From contig JACPHH010000023.1 of assembly GCA_016188705.1 (NCBI GenBank), positions 25,961 to 83,038 on the forward strand: a stretch of DNA of 57,078 nucleotides, read 5' to 3'. The notes beneath the pieces are model-generated. The model searched no databases and was not told the origin of the DNA. It saw nothing but the letters and a program-made list of their open reading frames with translations. Positions 42,551 through 52,232 of this stretch are shown here, one piece after another. How positions within the stretch are numbered: the stretch's first letter is position 1; every line of letters begins with the position of its first letter. The translations under genes were made by a program, and so were the position numbers. This DNA comes from Candidatus Peregrinibacteria bacterium (lineage in GTDB: Bacteria; Patescibacteriota; Gracilibacteria; UBA1369; JACRIC01).

Positions 42551-42858
42551 GATGATTGATATAAGGATGATTTTTTTATACCATCTTCCATATCAGCGAT
42601 AAAATCATCACTGTAAAGTCCCGTATTTTTAAAAGATTCACTTATTTGTTGAGGAGAAGTTTTAATATGAGGAATAAATTCCAAATTTTCAATTGCTTTC
42701 AATTTTTCATAACGATCTATACTCATGATAACGATTTGCGGATTATTTCGAGTTACCACGATACTTTCTTTTTCGCTTTTAGCTACTTCTTTAATAATTT
42801 TTGCCGCATTTTTTTGAAAATCTCCAGAGCCGATAATACGAAGTATATACTTTGACAT
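42547..42858 (-). CDS. Phd/YefM-family antitoxin
   Basis: 103 aa. The N-terminal half (NAAKIIKEVAKSEKESIVVTRNNPQIVIMSIDRYEKLKA, quoted as continuous only in part: ESIVVTRNNPQIVIMSIDRY) has the Phd/YefM pattern of a helix, two strands and a DNA-binding start. The C-terminal part is an acidic toxin-binding tail. It overlaps the toxin gene by four bases. A 34-bp palindrome directly upstream is the probable operator. Confidence 0.78.
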   Translation of the reverse strand: MSKYILRIIGSGDFQKNAAKIIKEVAKSEKESIVVTRNNPQIVIMSIDRYEKLKAIENLEFIPHIKTSPQQISESFKNTGLYSDDFIADMEDGIKKSSLYQSS

Positions 42859-42862
42859 AGCA

Positions 42863-42896
42863 AGAGAATTTACTAACTATTGCTAGTATATTCTCT
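42863..42896. promoter_or_regulatory. Imperfect 34-bp palindrome, likely TA operator
   Basis: AGAGAATTTACTAAC at left pairs with GCTAGTATATTCTCT at right (13 of 15 positions). It begins five bases before the antitoxin ATG, where a Phd-type repressor would bind to control its own operon. Confidence 0.6.
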
Positions 42897-42934
42897 CTAT
42901 AGAAAAAAGCAAGGCGGTTGGCAGGCACAAGATT

Positions 42935-43393
42935 TTAAAGGTGACGATGAAGCACTCCACCCAATTTACCTCTCAATGCGTGAAAAAAAGTACCAACAGG
43001 ATTGGAAGAAGGTCTTTGATATGGTCCTATAGGTGTTTGAGCTAAAAATGCCCGACGTTCTCTATCTATTCTCTCAAATTGGGCTTGAATTTGTCGCAAA
43101 AGATCACGAGTCATCTCATTTTCAGCATACATTAAACGATTCATAACTTGATTTCGATCTATCTGATGTCCCGGTCGAGAGAGAGCCGTCTGATCTCCTG
43201 ATTGTGAATCTAAATAATGAGTTAATATCGTTTCTAATGTTTCAAGAATAGTATTTTTTTCTCCATGGCTCTCATCACAACTCAGCAAACTTAAACAAGC
43301 TAAAATACTCTCCAATCGAGTATTCAATTCATGAATTTTACGATCAGAAATTGGTTCAGAACCTTCGCCAGCTCTATCAAGCGTGGGAGCCAT
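42935..43393 (-). CDS. Unknown protein, 152 aa
   Basis: The ATG at 43393 begins MAPTLDRAGEGSEPISDRK. The product is soluble and helical, with a heptad-like stretch HELNTRLESILACLSLL and a basic C-terminus (HALRGKGGVLHRHL-like). I know no family. A TTG start at 43426 inside the adjacent repeat is possible but less likely. It stands alone between a TA operon and a family A palindrome. Confidence 0.45.
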   Translation of the reverse strand: MAPTLDRAGEGSEPISDRKIHELNTRLESILACLSLLSCDESHGEKNTILETLETILTHYLDSQSGDQTALSRPGHQIDRNQVMNRLMYAENEMTRDLLRQIQAQFERIDRERRAFLAQTPIGPYQRPSSNPVGTFFHALRGKLGGVLHRHL

Positions 43394-43420
43394 CGTTGAA
43401 AAATAATAATGATGACTTTT

Positions 43421-43458
43421 AGGCAATGTTTACATAAAATTTTATGTGAACACTGCCT
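43421..43458. repeat. Family A ends fused into a 38-bp palindrome
   Basis: AGGCAATGTTTACATAAAA is followed at once by TTTTATGTGAACACTGCCT, its inverse with two mismatches. It is the two element ends with nothing between, nine bases beyond the DUF4012 gene stop, where it may act as a terminator. Confidence 0.75.
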
Positions 43459-43466
43459 AGAATATT

Positions 43467-45755
43467 TTAGCGATTCCCAATCAAACCCGCAAGCGAAAGA
43501 TCGGAGGCAAGAATTCCCTCGTAGCGAAAATACCCATCTGCTACTTCATCAAAGCCAGGAACGATATCGAAAGTTCGAAGACTATCCGTAAAATGCAATT
43601 CCTTTATAAAAGCATCATCTCCGGTTCCTGCTTGCTTGACGACATGAAATGAATATTCATCAATCGGATCAACATCGAGCCGCGAGGGCAGCCGATAATT
43701 AAGGGTAATTTCGCGTTCTTCACCAACAGGAACGGAAAAAACCGTATAAAAATACGTCAAATCAAGATCATCGTCGAAGCGCGTTTCCACGGCGCTCAAA
43801 TCAATACCCGAAACATCTGTAAGAATCGAACCGCTTGGAACATACCACCGAGTTCCCACAATATTTGTGCTTCCGCCGAGTATATTTTTTAGTCCTTCGG
43901 GTAAATCCTTAAAACCAGCATCTCTTAACATTTTCCGCAGACGCAACTCCTCTTCTTTATTCCAGGCATGTTTTCGCTTCAAAGTAACTTGATCAACGAT
44001 TTCGCCTGAACGCTGAACAAAACTCCGATGAATAATTTCCTGTCGAATAAAATAATCGCTTTTATTTCCTCCTATGGAGGAATGAATAATCGAGAGAAAA
44101 TCCTCGCCCTTTTTAGGTCGAAAAAAAGCTCCATCAATGCGCAATGCGGAAAAAATGGTTTCCACTCCATCATCTTTGCTAAAAGCCTGAATGTGCTTTC
44201 CTGCAATTTCCTTAAAAAATACGCGAATAATCTCACTTCGTTTTTTGATTGCCATAAGCTTTTTCTGCACTTCCGGAATAAAATCTTTTAAAATGAGTTT
44301 CGGGCTCGTTTCGCCGGTAAGTTTCGCTTCAACGATATAGGAAAGGAGCATTTGAAAATTTTCGGATGTAAAAGTAACCCCATGAACCGTCACAGGACCC
44401 GTTATTTCGAGAAGAGCCTGCGCGAAATGAAGATCAACGGCAACGACACTATCAACGCCAGGGCCATTTTCTTTTTCCAAAAACCACGCGACCTTTTGAG
44501 CGGATGTTGGAAAATCAGGAGAATAATTTGAATCGCGCATTTTCCAGCTTTCAGTAAGGTTCTGAATTTCTTTCGGAGCAGGAATGAATTCATTGAGCTG
44601 CCCGTCAAAGTCATAAACATCATGAAATTCGGACTGCATATGTCCGTCATTCATATCCGAAATCATAAAACTGCCCAAAAAGCCGCCTGAAGGCCGTATT
44701 TCATTGTTATTTTGAAGAAGAACGAGTATGCGGTGAGGATAGCGATCACCCAAAAGTTTAAGAAGAGCGGGAATATAGGTTTGAAAGGATGTCAGCATGG
44801 AAGCCATTGTCGCGATCTTGAGTTTGGCATTTTGAAGTTTTGGTCGTATTTGTTCCGGCAAAAAATCTTCGGAAACCAATTGAAGAGCCTTCTCGGCCGC
44901 CTGAATTTCACTCAGAGCCGTTTCCATGAGTTGAAAGTCTTTTTTAAGATTTTCTGTCATGGATTTTTTTTCGCTTTCACTCTTCACAGTGTTATTTTGG
45001 AGCTTTGTCCCATCGGAGCGAGATGAACCGGATAAAACAGTCGAATCAGTCGAGCCAGTTAAGCCTGATACGGATGAGTCACGTTCAAGAAGCCGTGAAA
45101 TATCTTGAATAGCCTCGGTAAAATATTTTCCAGCTTGCGCGAGATGATTTCCGCTGGAAATAATACCCTGCGCCGATGCCGAAGCTTTGCCGCGGGTGAG
45201 AACATTTTTTGAAGCATCCTCTAAAAACCAGAGCTCCTTTTGCGCCACATGAAATCGATCCAAAGCTTCATTAAAAGAAAAATTGGCTTTATTAAAGTCT
45301 TCTTGCGTTGCCTGCACTCCTGCTGAAAGAATATTCGAAAAGCCTTCATAGGCCGAATACACAACATTTTTTTGAACTCGTTTTGCTTCGTAGTACACAT
45401 TGAAAATATTAAAAAGGAATACGATTGTAATGCCGATTGCGGCCAGGCGAACAAGCTCTTTTTTTCGGAAAGAAAACGCTCGAGCCTTTTCTTTTATAAT
45501 GAAAGCATTGCCGCGCAATTTTTTGAGAATTTCTTTTGGCTGGCACACGTCAATAATACGGACAATATCGCGATGACATTCGTGAAACGTATTTCGAGAT
45601 GATGTGGCGAGTACGTTTCGCGCATTTTTCTTTTTTAAATCCAGAACGTGTTTGCTTTTTGGAATTTTTGGAGACACAAATGCCGGCTCGATAATGAGAT
45701 CGATATTTATTTCTTTGCCTTCAATATCAATTTTTTTTTTCGGTTTGTCTTCCAT
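43467..45755 (-). CDS. DUF4012 domain membrane protein
   Basis: 762 aa. A basic cytoplasmic N-terminus of about 100 residues, one membrane helix (LVRLAAIGITIVFLFNIFNV split, about 101-121), a long helical extracytoplasmic part, then the DUF4012 core with YPHRILVLLQNNNEIRPSGG and FLGSFMISDMNDG, FPTSAQKVAWFLEKENG and VVAVDLHFAQALLEITGPV. The function of DUF4012 is unknown; it is frequent in CPR and Gram-positive bacteria and sometimes sits with surface polysaccharide genes. Upstream on the same strand, 36 bases away, is the DUF3352-like gene stop. Confidence 0.88.
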   Translation of the reverse strand: MEDKPKKKIDIEGKEINIDLIIEPAFVSPKIPKSKHVLDLKKKNARNVLATSSRNTFHECHRDIVRIIDVCQPKEILKKLRGNAFIIKEKARAFSFRKKELVRLAAIGITIVFLFNIFNVYYEAKRVQKNVVYSAYEGFSNILSAGVQATQEDFNKANFSFNEALDRFHVAQKELWFLEDASKNVLTRGKASASAQGIISSGNHLAQAGKYFTEAIQDISRLLERDSSVSGLTGSTDSTVLSGSSRSDGTKLQNNTVKSESEKKSMTENLKKDFQLMETALSEIQAAEKALQLVSEDFLPEQIRPKLQNAKLKIATMASMLTSFQTYIPALLKLLGDRYPHRILVLLQNNNEIRPSGGFLGSFMISDMNDGHMQSEFHDVYDFDGQLNEFIPAPKEIQNLTESWKMRDSNYSPDFPTSAQKVAWFLEKENGPGVDSVVAVDLHFAQALLEITGPVTVHGVTFTSENFQMLLSYIVEAKLTGETSPKLILKDFIPEVQKKLMAIKKRSEIIRVFFKEIAGKHIQAFSKDDGVETIFSALRIDGAFFRPKKGEDFLSIIHSSIGGNKSDYFIRQEIIHRSFVQRSGEIVDQVTLKRKHAWNKEEELRLRKMLRDAGFKDLPEGLKNILGGSTNIVGTRWYVPSGSILTDVSGIDLSAVETRFDDDLDLTYFYTVFSVPVGEEREITLNYRLPSRLDVDPIDEYSFHVVKQAGTGDDAFIKELHFTDSLRTFDIVPGFDEVADGYFRYEGILASDLSLAGLIGNR

Positions 45756-45791
45756 GTGAAAAATATGAGAAAAATTTCGAACCTTAAAATT

Positions 45792-47558
45792 TTACGGATT
45801 TAATGCCGATTGAGGCTGAGATGGGGTTTTAGACACGGATGAAGCAGGATGAGACAACTGATAAGGTAAATCAAAAATTATCGAAATGCCGTCTTCAAAA
45901 AGAGTGGTCCCTGAACTTATAAATCTCAATGGTTCAAAGTAAGCGCCAACCTGAGTATCGAGCAAGAGAGAAGCAAAATTATTCGCATACCATACGCTGA
46001 TTTCGTCCGACGAAGCGAGAACGGGATGATATTCATTCAAAAGATTGGAACTTGCGTTGTCGAGAACGCGGTCAATACTTTTTTTCATGCTTTCGGCATC
46101 GTCGGTAAGGATAAAAATATCTTGCAAAAAGGCATACGATAGAGCAAAATCACCAATCGTCAGGTGCGAAATGAGCGTGTCGCGATAGGTTTCTTCGCGT
46201 TCCGTGATATTTTTACGCGAAGACACGACTTCCTGAAGCGGAGTTTCACCTTCAACGGGGATCTCCCGCACTTGAGGAGATTCAAAGGATGCTGTTTTGA
46301 GATACTGCGTTTTGAGTTTCAAAATACTTTCTTTGCTCTGTTCATTAGCCTCCAAGAGAAGTTTGAAAGATGGGTCAGACCCCTTTTCCAGAAAAGCAAA
46401 AAGATATTCACCGCGAAGCAATGGATAGATATCATTTTCCAGTGAAATATCTTTTCCAAAATAGGTATTTTTCTGTTCCCGAAGCATGGCTTCAAAGAGA
46501 GTATTCCCCAGAGGATGGATTTCATTCGCTATTTCAAATGCCCGTTTGAGCTGAAGTTCGAGATCATGACCTCCATGAACGGAAAGAAGCCCTTCTTCTT
46601 CGAGAAATTGAAGAAGTTTACCGCGATATTTTGTGTCAAATCGGAAAAACTGCTGGTCGCGAAGATTATTTTTTTCGATATTAAAATACGTTTGAAAAGT
46701 GAGGCCTGAATTTTTACTGGAGCCGGACATTCCAAAACTCGGAAAAATACTCAGGAAAGGTTCAATAAGATTCGATTTTGTTTTGAATGTCGTAATAAGC
46801 GCTTCAATATTCACATATGACCAAAAAAGTTTCCCTTGAGGAAGATTATTTCGCGCTTTAATATACCAGGAATCCTTCGCGAGAAGGCTTGAATTTTCGG
46901 AAGAATAATCGAGAATTTTTTGAAGAAACGGTTTCGCGTCCGCAATAACGACATAGCGGTCAAGAAAGGTGAAATAAAAATTTTGACTGAGAGAAAAAGT
47001 ATAGAGCGTATAATTTTTGTACGGTTCTTTCACAAGACTATCCTTTCCCTGCGGAAGTCGGAGAGTTTCAAGAGTTTTCAGCGTTTTTCGTTGGCTGCGC
47101 GTTTGAAGAAAAATAGCGCGTTTTACGTCGTTTCCTTCCTGGAAAAACGCGATACCGATTTTTTTGCCCAGCCATGGCTTGAGTTCGGTTTCAAAATGAA
47201 AACCCGTTTCTTTTTCGAAAAGCGATGAAAGAGTATCGATTTTATAGGCTTCGTAATTTTGAACTTTTTTCAAAACGCCTGAAGCGTCATTCGTATTTAT
47301 TTCAACGAATGCGATTGTTTTTTTTTGAGGAAGGAGTTCAGCGAGGCTTTTCGCCGCAAAAAATTTTGATAGCAAAAAAGCCGCGATAACCGAAAGCGCG
47401 AATATGCCAGTTACCGCAAGTATCCAGCCACCGATAATATTGCTGCGAAATTCTTTTCGAAGATCTTTTTCATGCTGTTTTTTCTGCACGAGAGCTTCTT
47501 TTTCTTCATGTTTTTTTCTATGAAGCAAAGCCCTCTCTTTTTTCGAAAGTTTGGACAT
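45792..47558 (-). CDS. DUF3352-like single-pass membrane protein
   Basis: About 588 aa. MSKLSKKERALLHRKKHEEK opens a very basic cytoplasmic helix, then one membrane helix (GGWILAVTGIFALSVIAAFL) and a large outside domain. PQKKTIAFVEINTND and the repeated strand-helix pattern (VVIADAKPFLQKIL; IFILTDDAESMKKSIDRVL) fit DUF3352-type proteins. The ATG at 47558 is preferred to the upstream frame start at 47633. Probably one operon with the DUF4012 gene and perhaps a joint envelope role. Confidence 0.75.
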   Translation of the reverse strand: MSKLSKKERALLHRKKHEEKEALVQKKQHEKDLRKEFRSNIIGGWILAVTGIFALSVIAAFLLSKFFAAKSLAELLPQKKTIAFVEINTNDASGVLKKVQNYEAYKIDTLSSLFEKETGFHFETELKPWLGKKIGIAFFQEGNDVKRAIFLQTRSQRKTLKTLETLRLPQGKDSLVKEPYKNYTLYTFSLSQNFYFTFLDRYVVIADAKPFLQKILDYSSENSSLLAKDSWYIKARNNLPQGKLFWSYVNIEALITTFKTKSNLIEPFLSIFPSFGMSGSSKNSGLTFQTYFNIEKNNLRDQQFFRFDTKYRGKLLQFLEEEGLLSVHGGHDLELQLKRAFEIANEIHPLGNTLFEAMLREQKNTYFGKDISLENDIYPLLRGEYLFAFLEKGSDPSFKLLLEANEQSKESILKLKTQYLKTASFESPQVREIPVEGETPLQEVVSSRKNITEREETYRDTLISHLTIGDFALSYAFLQDIFILTDDAESMKKSIDRVLDNASSNLLNEYHPVLASSDEISVWYANNFASLLLDTQVGAYFEPLRFISSGTTLFEDGISIIFDLPYQLSHPASSVSKTPSQPQSALNP

Positions 47559-47646
47559 ACAATCAAATCTTAAAAAAGTATTCAAAAAAGTACTTTTACT
47601 ATGGCACATGAAACAATCTCTTTCAAGATTCACTTCCTTAAAAAAT

Positions 47647-48045
47647 TTTTTGGGTCATACGCTTTTTCCTTTGAAAAAAAGTACATATCGCTGGGAGGCG
47701 GGGGCTCGTCGCTCGGATACTCGGCTGGATCAAAAAGGACGAAAATTCGCTAAAAATGCTATCGGCTACGCATTTTTTAACGCTCATTTTCGCATGGAAA
47801 GATGTCTGGATTCAAGGCGCGAGGAGCGCGGTGGAGCAATGCTCCATAAGCGAAGAGCAACAAAAAAGACAGACATCTTTCCATCCAACTCGAAGGGAAG
47901 AGACGTATTTTGTCCATTTCTGCGTCACTCCTTCTCGATGTACCTTTGGGTACACTCTCGTCGTCGTTCCTTGAACTGAACAAAATACGTCTCTTCCATC
48001 TGTAAAAATTTTATGTGAACACTGCCTAAACCCCCGCCTCCCAGC
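47647..48045. mobile_element. Chimeric element: family D joined to an inverted, truncated family A copy
   Basis: Bases 47647-47793 are family D copy 2; 47794-48027 are family A inverted, complete at the right end (ATTTTATGTGAACACTGCCT) but lacking the other end. Both A stems persist: 47794-47806 with 47872-47884, and 47896-47913 with 47980-47997. A perfect 15-bp inverted repeat, GCTGGGAGGCGGGGG (47690-47704) and CCCCCGCCTCCCAGC (48031-48045), brackets most of it. ORFs here are repeat translations. Confidence 0.75.
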
Positions 48046-48155
48046 ATATGTTTTCAAAAAAATTTGCGTATGATCCAATTTTTTCATCCATGACTTGCCG
48101 ATATGCCTTGCTATAAGGTAGATTAAAAACCGTCGTATATTTTAAATGCTTTCGT

Positions 48156-50174
48156 ATGCTCTCCAAGGAAATTCGTCGACGATTTATTGATTTTTTTGTT
48201 AAAAAACATGCCCATGCAGAAATTTCGAGCAGTTCGCTTATTCCGGAAAATGATCCGACCGTTCTGTTCACCACCGCGGGAATGCATCCTCTTGTTCCCT
48301 ATCTTATGGGCGAAAAACACGCGGCTGGAAAAAGGCTTGTGGACTCGCAAAAATGTCTTCGAACCGACGATATCGACGAAGTGGGTGACACAACGCATCT
48401 TACGTTTTTTGAAATGCTTGGAAATTGGTCGCTCGGCGATTATTTTAAAAAAGGCGCCATAAGCATGAGTTATGAACTACTTAGATCGCCTGTCGAAAAA
48501 GGAGGTTTTGCGCTTGATCCCAATCGAATCCATGTATCTTGTTTTGCCGGCGATACGGACGCGCCTCTCGATGAAGAAGCCGCGAAAATGTGGGAATCGT
48601 TGGGATTTGAGCGAGTAGGAAAAACATTTGATCCTGAAAAAGACCGTCGAAAAATTTTCTTTTTTGGAAAAAAGGAAAACTGGTGGGGACCCGCCGGACA
48701 AACAGGTCCTTGCGGCCCGGACACAGAAATGTTCTACGACACGAGAAAGCCCTCTTGTCCGACTTGCGCGGAAAAAGGACCGAGTTGCAGCTGCGGCCGA
48801 TTCGTGGAAATTTGGAATGATGTGTTCATGGAATTTAATAAAAAAGCCGATGGTACTTTTGAGCCGCTCGCTCAGCAAAATGTTGACACGGGAATGGGAC
48901 TGGAACGAATAACCGCGGTACTTCAGGGGAAGGAATCGCATTTTGAAACCGAGCTTTTTATGCCCGTTATTGAAAAAATCAGAGACTTGTCTCAAAAATC
49001 GAAAATGGCAACCAAACCCATACAAAATAAGACAACCGAATTCATTTCGAAAGTCGCAATTGAAACCGTACTCACGTCTACAAAAAAAGGGCTGAGAGAT
49101 GAAGAAAAAAAGGTTTCCGAACGCATTATTGCCGACCACTTGCGAGCCGCGACATTCGTATTGGGTGACGATCGAGGAGTGGTCCCTTCAAATACGGATC
49201 AAGGCTACGTGGTGCGGCGATTGATTCGACGAGCGATCCGTCATGGGAAAAAACTCGGAATTGAAAAGCATTTCATAGGAAAACTTGCGAGTATTATTAT
49301 TCGCGATTATCGGGATATATATGAAGAACTTGGAAGAAACGAGCGAAGAATTGTCTCGGAACTCGAGAAGGAAGAAGAACTTTTTCATACAACGCTTTCA
49401 CACGGAGAAAAAGAGTTTGAAAAAATTTTATTACATTTAAAAAATAAAAAAGAGTCGGAAGTCATACCCGAAGCGGATAAAAAGCATTTAAAAAATGATA
49501 ATTTAGTCAAAAACAAAGAATCCATAATTGACGGACTGACGGCTTTTCACCTCTATGACACCTATGGATTTCCTTTGGAAATGACGAAAGATTTGGCAAA
49601 AGAACATGGTCTTAGCGTCGACGAAAAAGGTTTTGAAGAGGCTTTTCAAAAACATCAGGCTTTGTCCAGAACCGGCGCCGAACAGAAATTTGCAGGAGGA
49701 CTCGCGGATCACAGCGTCGAAACAACGCGACTGCATACCGCGACCCACATGCTGCATCAAGCGTTAAGGACGGTTTTGGGAACGCATGTTGGACAAAAGG
49801 GTTCGAATATAACTAAAGAGCGTCTTCGTTTTGATTTTTCCCATCCTCAAAAAATGACCCAAGATGAAATAGCTCGAGTGGAAAATATCGTCAATGAAAA
49901 AATTCAGGAAAGTTTACCCGTAAGTTTTGAGGAAATGACCGTGGATGAAGCGAAAGAAAGAGGCGCGTTGGGATTTTTTGAACATAAATACGGAGCAAAG
50001 GTAAAAGTGTATACCATCGGAAATGAAGAAAATGGTACTCTATTTTCACGCGAAATTTGTGGCGGTCCTCACGTAAAAAATATTTCCGAATTAAAAAAAT
50101 TCAAAATTCTCAAAGAAGAAGGTATCTCACTCGGAATCCGCAGAATCAAGGCTATCGTTGACCTTTGTGTTTAA
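48156..50174 (+). CDS. alaS: Alanyl-tRNA synthetase, short form
   Basis: 672 aa against roughly 870 usual. The class II core is present (RRRFIDFFVKKHAH, FTTAGMHPLVPYLMG, FFEMLGNWSLGDYFKK, IWNDVFMEF, GLERI), as is the editing domain with HTATHMLHQAL (HxxxH) and EICGGPHV (CxxxH). The protein stops after RIKAIVDLCV, so the C-terminal C-Ala domain is missing. The 3' end overlaps the convergent miaB gene by 23 bases. A CPTCAEKGPSCSC insertion in the catalytic domain might bind zinc. Confidence 0.95.
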   Translation: MLSKEIRRRFIDFFVKKHAHAEISSSSLIPENDPTVLFTTAGMHPLVPYLMGEKHAAGKRLVDSQKCLRTDDIDEVGDTTHLTFFEMLGNWSLGDYFKKGAISMSYELLRSPVEKGGFALDPNRIHVSCFAGDTDAPLDEEAAKMWESLGFERVGKTFDPEKDRRKIFFFGKKENWWGPAGQTGPCGPDTEMFYDTRKPSCPTCAEKGPSCSCGRFVEIWNDVFMEFNKKADGTFEPLAQQNVDTGMGLERITAVLQGKESHFETELFMPVIEKIRDLSQKSKMATKPIQNKTTEFISKVAIETVLTSTKKGLRDEEKKVSERIIADHLRAATFVLGDDRGVVPSNTDQGYVVRRLIRRAIRHGKKLGIEKHFIGKLASIIIRDYRDIYEELGRNERRIVSELEKEEELFHTTLSHGEKEFEKILLHLKNKKESEVIPEADKKHLKNDNLVKNKESIIDGLTAFHLYDTYGFPLEMTKDLAKEHGLSVDEKGFEEAFQKHQALSRTGAEQKFAGGLADHSVETTRLHTATHMLHQALRTVLGTHVGQKGSNITKERLRFDFSHPQKMTQDEIARVENIVNEKIQESLPVSFEEMTVDEAKERGALGFFEHKYGAKVKVYTIGNEENGTLFSREICGGPHVKNISELKKFKILKEEGISLGIRRIKAIVDLCV

Positions 50175-51552
50175 AAGCTATTTCTCCTTGAAGATCAAAA
50201 TCGCGGGCTTTTGTAATGGTCACAGGAACAAAATGACCAATGAGTTCAGAATCTCCCGGAAAATGAACCAATCGAAAAGTTTCGGATCGTCCTGCGCAGA
50301 TGCCATTTTCACATCGTTCCACAAGAATTTCCATATTCGATCCTACTGAAGCAATGTTATTTTCACGAGAAACGCGACGCAGGATGCCGTTTAAATCATT
50401 AAAGCGTTGAGCTTTTTCGGCGCGCGGAATATCATCCTTCATAAATCGATATGAAACCGTTCCTTTTCTTGGTGAATATTGAGAAATGTAGGCCATGTCA
50501 AAACGCACTTCTTCAAAAAGCCTGCAGGTATTCATAAATTGTTCCTTCGTTTCGCCGCAAAACCCCACAATAATATCCGTCGTAAATCGACAATTTGGCA
50601 GCGCGCGACGGAATTTTTCAATAATTTCCAAATACCGTTCCTTGGTATACCGACGGTTCATGCGTTTCAATACTTCATTATCACCGGATTGGACAGGAAG
50701 GTGAACATAAGGGCAGAGTGTCTCCAATTTTCCAATCGTCTCAATGAGATCGTCTGTCATGTTATCAGGATGCGATGATACAAAACGAATCCTTCGAAGT
50801 CCATTGAGCGTACTCAGTTCTCGTAAAAGCGCCGCAAAGGGATGACCTCCGAATCGCGACTGGAAACGGGAAAAATAATCCGTTTTTTTATCCAGAGCGC
50901 TGAGGCCATAGCCATTCACTTTTTGACCAATAAGCGTTATTTCCACGCACCCGTTATCCACCAAATATTGTGCCTCCTTCATTATTTCTTCAATAGTCCG
51001 GCTTTTTTCGCGTCCACGTGAAAACGGCACGATGCAAAACGTGCAAAAATTATCGCAGCCCGTCATTATGGGCAGATATGCCTGAAATCGAGAGCTGTAT
51101 TTAGGAATAATATTGAAATAATTTTGCAGCGTTCCTGTATCCATCTCAAAAAGTCTGCTTGCCGGGTTCATGGAATGATCCGCATGTGTTTCACGAAGAA
51201 GTTCAGGCAGTCGGCTCAATTCTTCGATGCGAAAGACAAAATCCAGCCCTTGAAGATAGTGAAGAAGATAATCCTTGTTCGCGGATTTTTGGGTGCTCGA
51301 TGTTCTCACCATGCAACCGGTAAGACCAACAATCAACTGATCGTTATGTTTTTTTAATTGCGCCCAATTCCTCACCTGGCCATTGACTCTGTCTTCCGCT
51401 TTTTGACGAATGGAACAAGTATTAAAAAGGAGAAGGTCGGCCTTGGAACTTTCCTCCACGCTTTCATAGCCGAGATTTTCTAAAATGCGGGAAACGCGTT
51501 CAGAATCGGAAAAATTCATTTGGCATCCGAGCGTTTGAATATGGTATTTCAT
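50152..51552 (-). CDS. miaB: tRNA i6A37 methylthiotransferase MiaB
   Basis: 466 aa radical SAM enzyme that adds the methylthio group at A37. The N-terminal UPF0004 domain has HIQTLGCQMNFSDSE, LLFNTCSIRQKAEDR and GLTGCMV, the three Cys for the second cluster. The radical SAM site is GCDNFCTFCIVPFSRGRE, followed by IGQKVNGYG, and a TRAM domain closes the protein. Length and order are standard. Confidence 0.95.
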   Translation of the reverse strand: MKYHIQTLGCQMNFSDSERVSRILENLGYESVEESSKADLLLFNTCSIRQKAEDRVNGQVRNWAQLKKHNDQLIVGLTGCMVRTSSTQKSANKDYLLHYLQGLDFVFRIEELSRLPELLRETHADHSMNPASRLFEMDTGTLQNYFNIIPKYSSRFQAYLPIMTGCDNFCTFCIVPFSRGREKSRTIEEIMKEAQYLVDNGCVEITLIGQKVNGYGLSALDKKTDYFSRFQSRFGGHPFAALLRELSTLNGLRRIRFVSSHPDNMTDDLIETIGKLETLCPYVHLPVQSGDNEVLKRMNRRYTKERYLEIIEKFRRALPNCRFTTDIIVGFCGETKEQFMNTCRLFEEVRFDMAYISQYSPRKGTVSYRFMKDDIPRAEKAQRFNDLNGILRRVSRENNIASVGSNMEILVERCENGICAGRSETFRLVHFPGDSELIGHFVPVTITKARDFDLQGEIAFKHKGQR

Positions 51553-51582
51553 AGATTCGTGAACGTATAAGCGGAAAAAAAA

Positions 51583-52197
51583 TTATGAGTGAAAAAATGG
51601 CTTTCGAGGTTCGTTTGCATGGTTCTCCGACTGATTTTTTGCAAAAGTATCGGCTACGACAGGGGCGTCTTGGATTAACTGAACATTTTTATATCTGTCT
51701 TTTATTTCCATGATTTTTCCAACATGCTGCAATGGTTGCGGCACGCAGTCTATTAAAAAAAATATTTTTTCAGCGGCGGTCTGAGCTTGAATGGTTCCGT
51801 AGTCAAAAATAGTACAAAGAAAGCCATGTGAATGACCTTTTACATCCTGAATGTGCATCAGTGGACTTTCTGAAATTTCCCGCGAAAGAAAATGGATTTG
51901 ATTGAGATTGATAATTCGTTCGTTCGTGACAAGAACAACATCAAGCTCTTCATTAAGCCATTTTATGTATCCAACGATGGTAATAATTACAATGTACATA
52001 AAGAAAAAGGCGCTCATAAGCTTCATACTTTCGCTAAAAAAATTTTCCCGAAATCGGACCATTAAAATTCCATAAGCAATAAGAGGAATAATCGCGAAAA
52101 TAAAAAATAAAATAAAAACATTCACATGCGCTATCCAATGTTTTCGCAGTTCAAGTTCAACAGTTTCTCCTTCGCGTTGTCCAGGAAAATGCTTCAT
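51583..52197 (-). CDS. PH-domain (YdbS-type) membrane protein
   Basis: 204 aa. An N-terminal PGQREGETVELELRKHWIAH motif precedes two membrane helices (VFILFFIFAIIPLIAYGIL; FFFMYIVIITIVGYIKWL). The bacterial PH domain follows (VVLVTNERIINLNQIHFL, IQDVKG, LCTIFDYGTIQAQT). The role of this family is unknown; some members resist membrane stress. It is a paralogue of the gene just upstream in the same operon. Confidence 0.8.
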   Translation of the reverse strand: MKHFPGQREGETVELELRKHWIAHVNVFILFFIFAIIPLIAYGILMVRFRENFFSESMKLMSAFFFMYIVIITIVGYIKWLNEELDVVLVTNERIINLNQIHFLSREISESPLMHIQDVKGHSHGFLCTIFDYGTIQAQTAAEKIFFLIDCVPQPLQHVGKIMEIKDRYKNVQLIQDAPVVADTFAKNQSENHANEPRKPFFHS

Positions 52198-52232
52198 AGA
52201 AAAGAGGTTTCTTTAAATTTCTATAAGTATTT

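Noticed and set aside
47551-47979. 142-aa plus-strand frame between the DUF3352-like gene and alaS
   Set aside because: It translates families D and A; the same peptides appear in the other copies at 35637 and 25970.
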